Source: Shewanella piezotolerans WP3 | GTDB taxonomy: Bacteria; Pseudomonadota; Gammaproteobacteria; Enterobacterales; Shewanellaceae | Assembly: GCF_000014885.1 (NCBI RefSeq) | Contig: NC_011566.1 | Span: forward strand, 744,001-808,000 | DNA: 64,000 bases | Direction: 5' to 3' | Part shown: piece after piece, positions 60,445-64,000 of the stretch | Layout: each line of letters opens with the position of its first letter | How positions within the stretch are numbered: the stretch's first letter is position 1 | The notes under the pieces: model-generated | Database searches by the model: none | What the model saw: only the letters and a program-made list of their open reading frames with translations | Told to the model about the DNA's origin: nothing | Made by a program: the position numbers and the translations under genes

Positions 60445-60690
60445 ACAAGTATAAGCTGATTGATTTTTAATCCACCTCATTCTTTGATCTAGCTCAATTT
60501 TTGTGAGTCTAGTAACAAATCCAAGACTGGCGTTTTATTCTACGTTTAATGCCTGCGATACTACGACCTTATATACCTCAAGACCGCTATTTGTTTTGCC
60601 GTGTGGAACTAATACTTAAGTCAGTCCTCTTAAGTACAGCTTCGCAGGTGATAACCCTTAGCCGATTTATTTCGATAATTTATTAAGCTT
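60445..60690. other. Non-coding region between MITE fragments, upstream of cydD
   Basis: About 246 bp without an ORF of note. It contains the FNR-like site listed separately. Together with the flanking repeat copies it makes up the 705-bp gap between the DUF3622 gene and cydD. Confidence 0.45.
60484..60497. promoter_or_regulatory. Putative FNR/EtrA-type site
   Basis: TTGATCTAGCTCAA matches the FNR consensus TTGATNNNNATCAA at 9 of 10 specified bases. It is about 490 bp upstream of cydD and is separated from it by MITE copy 2. Binding is inferred. Confidence 0.4.
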
Positions 60691-60954
60691 ATACCAATCA
60701 GTATAAAGATTTGATCGCTCAGCGAGAGTTTAGCGGCTTTGAGGTAAGGCAATGAATGAAGAGCATAGTTAAACTAGGTTCAAGTTCATTAACGCAGCAT
60801 CAAAGCCGCTAAAACTCGCCTGTAGGAGTGTTTTTGGCTTGCTACTTCTGCGTTGAATAAACTCATAAGGGAACAACCATTATGTCATTTATCCGCCTTG
60901 AAATAGCGTGCCAAAAACGCTCTGAGTAGATCAACTTCTTATACTGATTGGTAT
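60691..60954. mobile_element. MITE-like element, copy 2 (264 bp)
   Basis: The ends ATACCAATCAGTATAA (from 60691) and TTATACTGATTGGTAT (to 60954) are perfect 16-bp inverted repeats. The 264-bp interior has no transposase and matches copy 1 over most of its length. The right end is about 31 bp from the cydD start codon, so the cydDC promoter must lie inside or upstream of the element. Confidence 0.82.
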
Positions 60955-60985
60955 TACCTATCACATACAGCAGATCTGGAAAATA

Positions 60986-62803
60986 ATGGATAAAAGCGTA
61001 GAGAAAAAGCTCACTCACTGGCTCAAGCTACAAAAATCCGCCTGTGGTTATTACCTTAATTTGTCGATTCTATTTGGGGTTTTAACTGGGATTAGCCTGA
61101 TGTGCCAAGCATGGCTAATTGCCACCATATTGCAGGGGATCATTATTGATGAATTGCCAAAATCTGCTTTTACCGATCATTTTTGGCTACTGCTAATACT
61201 GACTATTTTTAGAGGCGTGCTGGCTTTTGCCAGAGAGCGCTCAAGCTTTAAGGCGGGGGCACAACTGCGGGTACATATGCGAGCAGCCGTTATGGATAAG
61301 CTTGCGGCATTAGGGCCTGCTTTTATTCAAGGAAAACCAGCGGGAAGTTGGGCTAGCATTGTGCTCGAGCAGGTGGAAGACTTACAAGATTTTTATGCTC
61401 GTTACCTGCCACAAATTGTACTGGCAGGCTTTATTCCGCTGATTATTCTAATCGTTGTATTTCCTATCAACTGGGCGGCTGGGGCTATTTTACTGGCTAC
61501 AGCGCCACTTATCCCAATGTTTATGATCTTAGTGGGTATGGGGGCTGCTGATGCTAACCGCAAGAACTTTGGTGCTTTAGCACGTTTGAGTGGTCACTTT
61601 ATGGATAGGCTAAAAGGGTTATCGACTTTAAAGTTGTTTAATCAAGGAGCCAAAGAGGCTAAGGCGATTGAGAAGGCATCAGAAGAGTTTAGAGAGCGTA
61701 CCATGTCAGTGTTGCGGATGGCTTTTTTAAGTTCTGCCGTGCTTGAATTTTTTGCGGCGTTATCGATAGCGGTATTGGCGGTATATTTTGGTTTTAGCTA
61801 TTTAGGTCATTTGGACTTCGGTCATTATGGCAGCTCGATTAGTTTATTCACTGGCCTATTTGTTCTGATTCTAGCGCCGGAATTCTATCAGCCACTGCGC
61901 GATATGGGCACACACTATCACGCTAAAGCGCAAGCAATTGGCGCTGCAGAAGAGTTGATGGCGCTGCTTGAACATCCTGAACAAAATAAAGCAGACCAGC
62001 AAGCTGATACCACTAACTTTGAGGGGGACATCCAAGTCGAGGCTGTTGATTTAGCCGTGTATAGCATGGACGGTACTCAGTTAGTTGGCCCTATTAGCTT
62101 TTCCCTCGCTGCAGGTGAGCACCTTGCTATTGTGGGGAGCAGTGGGGCTGGAAAAACCAGTTTGCTTAGCGCTCTTTTGGGTTTTCTACCTTATCAAGGC
62201 CAGCTAAAAGTTAATGGCATTGAGCTGAATCGGCTACCTAAGCCGCAGTGGCGTAAACAGTTGGCTTGGCTTGGGCAAGAACCTCAATTATTTTGTGGTA
62301 CGGTGCGGGAGAATGTTGCCTTAGGCAAGGCTGCGCAAGGACAGGTATTAGCCGATGACGACATAAAGGCATTATTAGCTAAGGCACATATCCTCGATTT
62401 CATTGAATCTCAACCATTAGGACTGGATTTTCCAATACAGGAGCAAACTGCTGGGCTTTCAGTCGGTCAAGCTCAACGCATTGCGCTCGCTAGGGCGTTA
62501 GCGCAACAACCTAAATTGTTTATATTAGATGAACCCACAGCCAGCCTTGATAGTTTAAGTGAACAAGCTGTACAGGGAGCTTTAACTGTAGCAATGCGAG
62601 ATAGTAGCTGTTTGATGGTCACCCATAGACTCGAGTCGTTGCATGCTATGGATCGAGTCTTAGTGATGGAAAAGGGGCTAGTCGTACAACAAGGAACTTA
62701 CGCGCAGCTTGCTGATGTCGACGGGGTATTTAGACGGATGTTAGCAGAGTCTAGTGCTACAGAGTACGGGCAGATCAAAGCTGAATCTGAGGAGAATAAG
62801 TGA
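60986..62803 (+). CDS. cydD: Heterodimeric ABC transporter CydDC, subunit CydD
   Basis: A 605-residue ABC exporter half with about six TM segments (about 22-310). Its nucleotide-binding domain has Walker A GSSGAGKTSLLSAL, signature LSVGQAQRIALARAL and Walker B with LFILDEPTASLDS. CydDC exports cysteine and glutathione and is needed to assemble cytochrome bd and c-type cytochromes. The ATG overlaps nothing upstream; the stop overlaps the cydC start (TGATG). Confidence 0.93.
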   Translation: MDKSVEKKLTHWLKLQKSACGYYLNLSILFGVLTGISLMCQAWLIATILQGIIIDELPKSAFTDHFWLLLILTIFRGVLAFARERSSFKAGAQLRVHMRAAVMDKLAALGPAFIQGKPAGSWASIVLEQVEDLQDFYARYLPQIVLAGFIPLIILIVVFPINWAAGAILLATAPLIPMFMILVGMGAADANRKNFGALARLSGHFMDRLKGLSTLKLFNQGAKEAKAIEKASEEFRERTMSVLRMAFLSSAVLEFFAALSIAVLAVYFGFSYLGHLDFGHYGSSISLFTGLFVLILAPEFYQPLRDMGTHYHAKAQAIGAAEELMALLEHPEQNKADQQADTTNFEGDIQVEAVDLAVYSMDGTQLVGPISFSLAAGEHLAIVGSSGAGKTSLLSALLGFLPYQGQLKVNGIELNRLPKPQWRKQLAWLGQEPQLFCGTVRENVALGKAAQGQVLADDDIKALLAKAHILDFIESQPLGLDFPIQEQTAGLSVGQAQRIALARALAQQPKLFILDEPTASLDSLSEQAVQGALTVAMRDSSCLMVTHRLESLHAMDRVLVMEKGLVVQQGTYAQLADVDGVFRRMLAESSATEYGQIKAESEENK

Positions 62804-64000
62804 TGAGAGCATTACTTCCTTATATCAAACGATTTAGAAGCCAATGGTTCATGATGTTTATCGGGCTTTTTTTAAGTGTCACCACTTTGATGGCCGGCAT
62901 CGGTCTATTGTCACTTTCTGGCTGGTTCTTATCAGCAGCTGCTGTAGCAGGCTTAACTGTCGCAACGGCGCAGATGTTTAACTACTTTACCCCAGCGGGC
63001 GGTGTGCGGTTTCTCTCTATTGTACGCACCGCGAGCCGATACGGCGAGAGACTAGCGACTCACGAGGCGACATTTAGTTTATTAACCGACCTGCGCTGCT
63101 GGGTGTGGAATAAGTTAATGCCGCTTAGCGCCAAAAACCTACAAGGGATCCGCCGTGGCGATCTACTGAATCGACTCGTTGCCGATATCGATACGTTAGA
63201 CCACCTGTATTTGCGCTTGCTAACACCGCTACTTGCCTCCCTGTTGATGTTGATAGGCTTGTACTTTTTTGTATCGTGGTTTGATGCAGAGCTAGCAGTT
63301 ATCCTTTGCAGCATGCTTTTGGCAGTTTGGCTGCTATTACCGACAGTATTTTACTTTCTCGGCCGAAAACCTGGAGTTGCCCAGCTCGAAACTAAACGTC
63401 AACTGCGGGTGCAATTATTGGAGTACCTGCAAGGGCAAGCAGAATTAACCCTGTTTGGCGCCCAAGGAGTTTACCGTCAGCGCTTGAACGCTGCCGAAAG
63501 TTTGATGATAGCGAGCCAAAGCCGGATGAACTTGGTGACCTCGCTTAGCCAAGCATGTTTGATTTTTTGCCATGGCTTTGCCGTATTCGTGATGCTCTAT
63601 ATGGCGGCTGCAGGGGTGGGGGAGTCTATACCGCCTGGGCCAAAACTTGCGATGATCGTGTTTATGACGATGGCGACGATTGAGATGATGATGCCTCTAG
63701 CGGGCGCATTTCAGCACCTTTCTGCTTGTAGCTCCGCTGCTGCACGGTTAAACCAAGTTGTAGAGCAAACACCTGATGTCACTTATGCCGCTGAAAGTCA
63801 GCTTAAGATCAGCAAAGGGCATATTGAGCTGTCAAATATTGATTTCGGTTATGATGTAGCACATCCAGTATTGCACAAGCTCAGCTTAACTATCTTGCCA
63901 GGCGCTAAGGTAGCACTCCTTGGGCAAACCGGTTGCGGTAAGTCGAGCTTGCTGTCGCTAATAACCAGAGAATGGCTACCACAAAATGGACTGGTGAAGC
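62803..64000 (+). CDS. cydC: Heterodimeric ABC transporter CydDC, subunit CydC, partial (cut by right edge)
   Basis: The frame starts at ATG 62803 (MRALLPYIKRFRSQWFMMF), overlapping the cydD stop, and stays open to the window end (about 399 codons). The TM domain is complete (TLMAGIGLLSLSGWFLSAAA near the start; SIVRTASRYGERLATHEATF is typical of CydC). The nucleotide-binding domain is reached with Walker A LLGQTGCGKSSLLSL. The signature motif, Walker B and C-terminus lie beyond the window. Confidence 0.93.
   Translation, partial: MRALLPYIKRFRSQWFMMFIGLFLSVTTLMAGIGLLSLSGWFLSAAAVAGLTVATAQMFNYFTPAGGVRFLSIVRTASRYGERLATHEATFSLLTDLRCWVWNKLMPLSAKNLQGIRRGDLLNRLVADIDTLDHLYLRLLTPLLASLLMLIGLYFFVSWFDAELAVILCSMLLAVWLLLPTVFYFLGRKPGVAQLETKRQLRVQLLEYLQGQAELTLFGAQGVYRQRLNAAESLMIASQSRMNLVTSLSQACLIFCHGFAVFVMLYMAAAGVGESIPPGPKLAMIVFMTMATIEMMMPLAGAFQHLSACSSAAARLNQVVEQTPDVTYAAESQLKISKGHIELSNIDFGYDVAHPVLHKLSLTILPGAKVALLGQTGCGKSSLLSLITREWLPQNGLVK

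Overview
This 64 kb window is a chromosomal segment of a gammaproteobacterium, most probably a Shewanella (inferred from gene families and synteny; AT-leaning composition). It is almost entirely housekeeping DNA with conserved enterobacterial-type gene order. No phage, IS transposase, CRISPR array or defence island was seen. Several genes appear to start with TTG or GTG (dbpA, HDOD gene, Sel1 gene, GMC gene, yqiB, cpdA, psd, miaA, hflX, DUF3565 gene).

Layout. 1-4.2 kb: a partial DsbA-fold oxidoreductase, the RNA helicase dbpA and an HDOD protein. 4.2-9.1 kb: argD/astC-astA-astD for arginine succinyltransferase metabolism, with a putative ArgR operator, then a DUF1338 (HglS-like) gene. 9.2-16.2 kb (mostly minus strand): a PhoQ/PhoP-like two-component pair with a PepSY-like secreted protein, crp, a Sel1-repeat protein, and prkB-yheU-yheT in the E. 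coli order. 16.4-20 kb: a Tat-exported small subunit with a GMC dehydrogenase, then tolC. 20.2-28.2 kb: nudF-yqiB-cpdA-yqiA-parE, a secreted sorbosone-dehydrogenase-like beta-propeller, and parC. 28.2-30.8 kb: bfd with two Fur boxes, a D-2-hydroxyacid dehydrogenase, a DUF3392 membrane protein and a GDPD phosphodiesterase. 30.8-37.6 kb: mscM, an EamA transporter, psd and rsgA on the minus strand, and orn on the plus strand.

37.6-39.0 kb is the most unusual part: a tRNA-Gly(GCC) array with four identical intact tRNAs, three exact-period 80-bp tRNA-derived repeats between the first and second, and four degenerate 157-bp-period tRNA-derived repeats after the last. E. coli has tRNA-Gly genes at the same place (after orn), so the locus is ancestral but has been amplified and diversified here.

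39.2-54.7 kb: a small helical protein, then nnr-tsaE-amiB-mutL-miaA-hfq-hflX-hflK-hflC, the cytochrome bc1 operon petABC, sspA-sspB and pabA. 54.7-64 kb: an S9 peptidase lipoprotein, rhlE, two small DUF proteins and cydDC (cydC cut by the right edge). Two full copies and one end fragment of a MITE-like element with about 17-bp terminal inverted repeats flank this last region. One copy carries a nested 101-bp multi-hairpin insertion.

Functional themes are RNA metabolism (dbpA, rhlE, hfq, orn, miaA, tsaE, rsgA), cAMP signalling (crp and the cAMP phosphodiesterase cpdA), respiration and thiol redox (petABC, cydDC), DNA topology and repair (parE, parC, mutL) and envelope function (tolC, mscM, psd, amiB).
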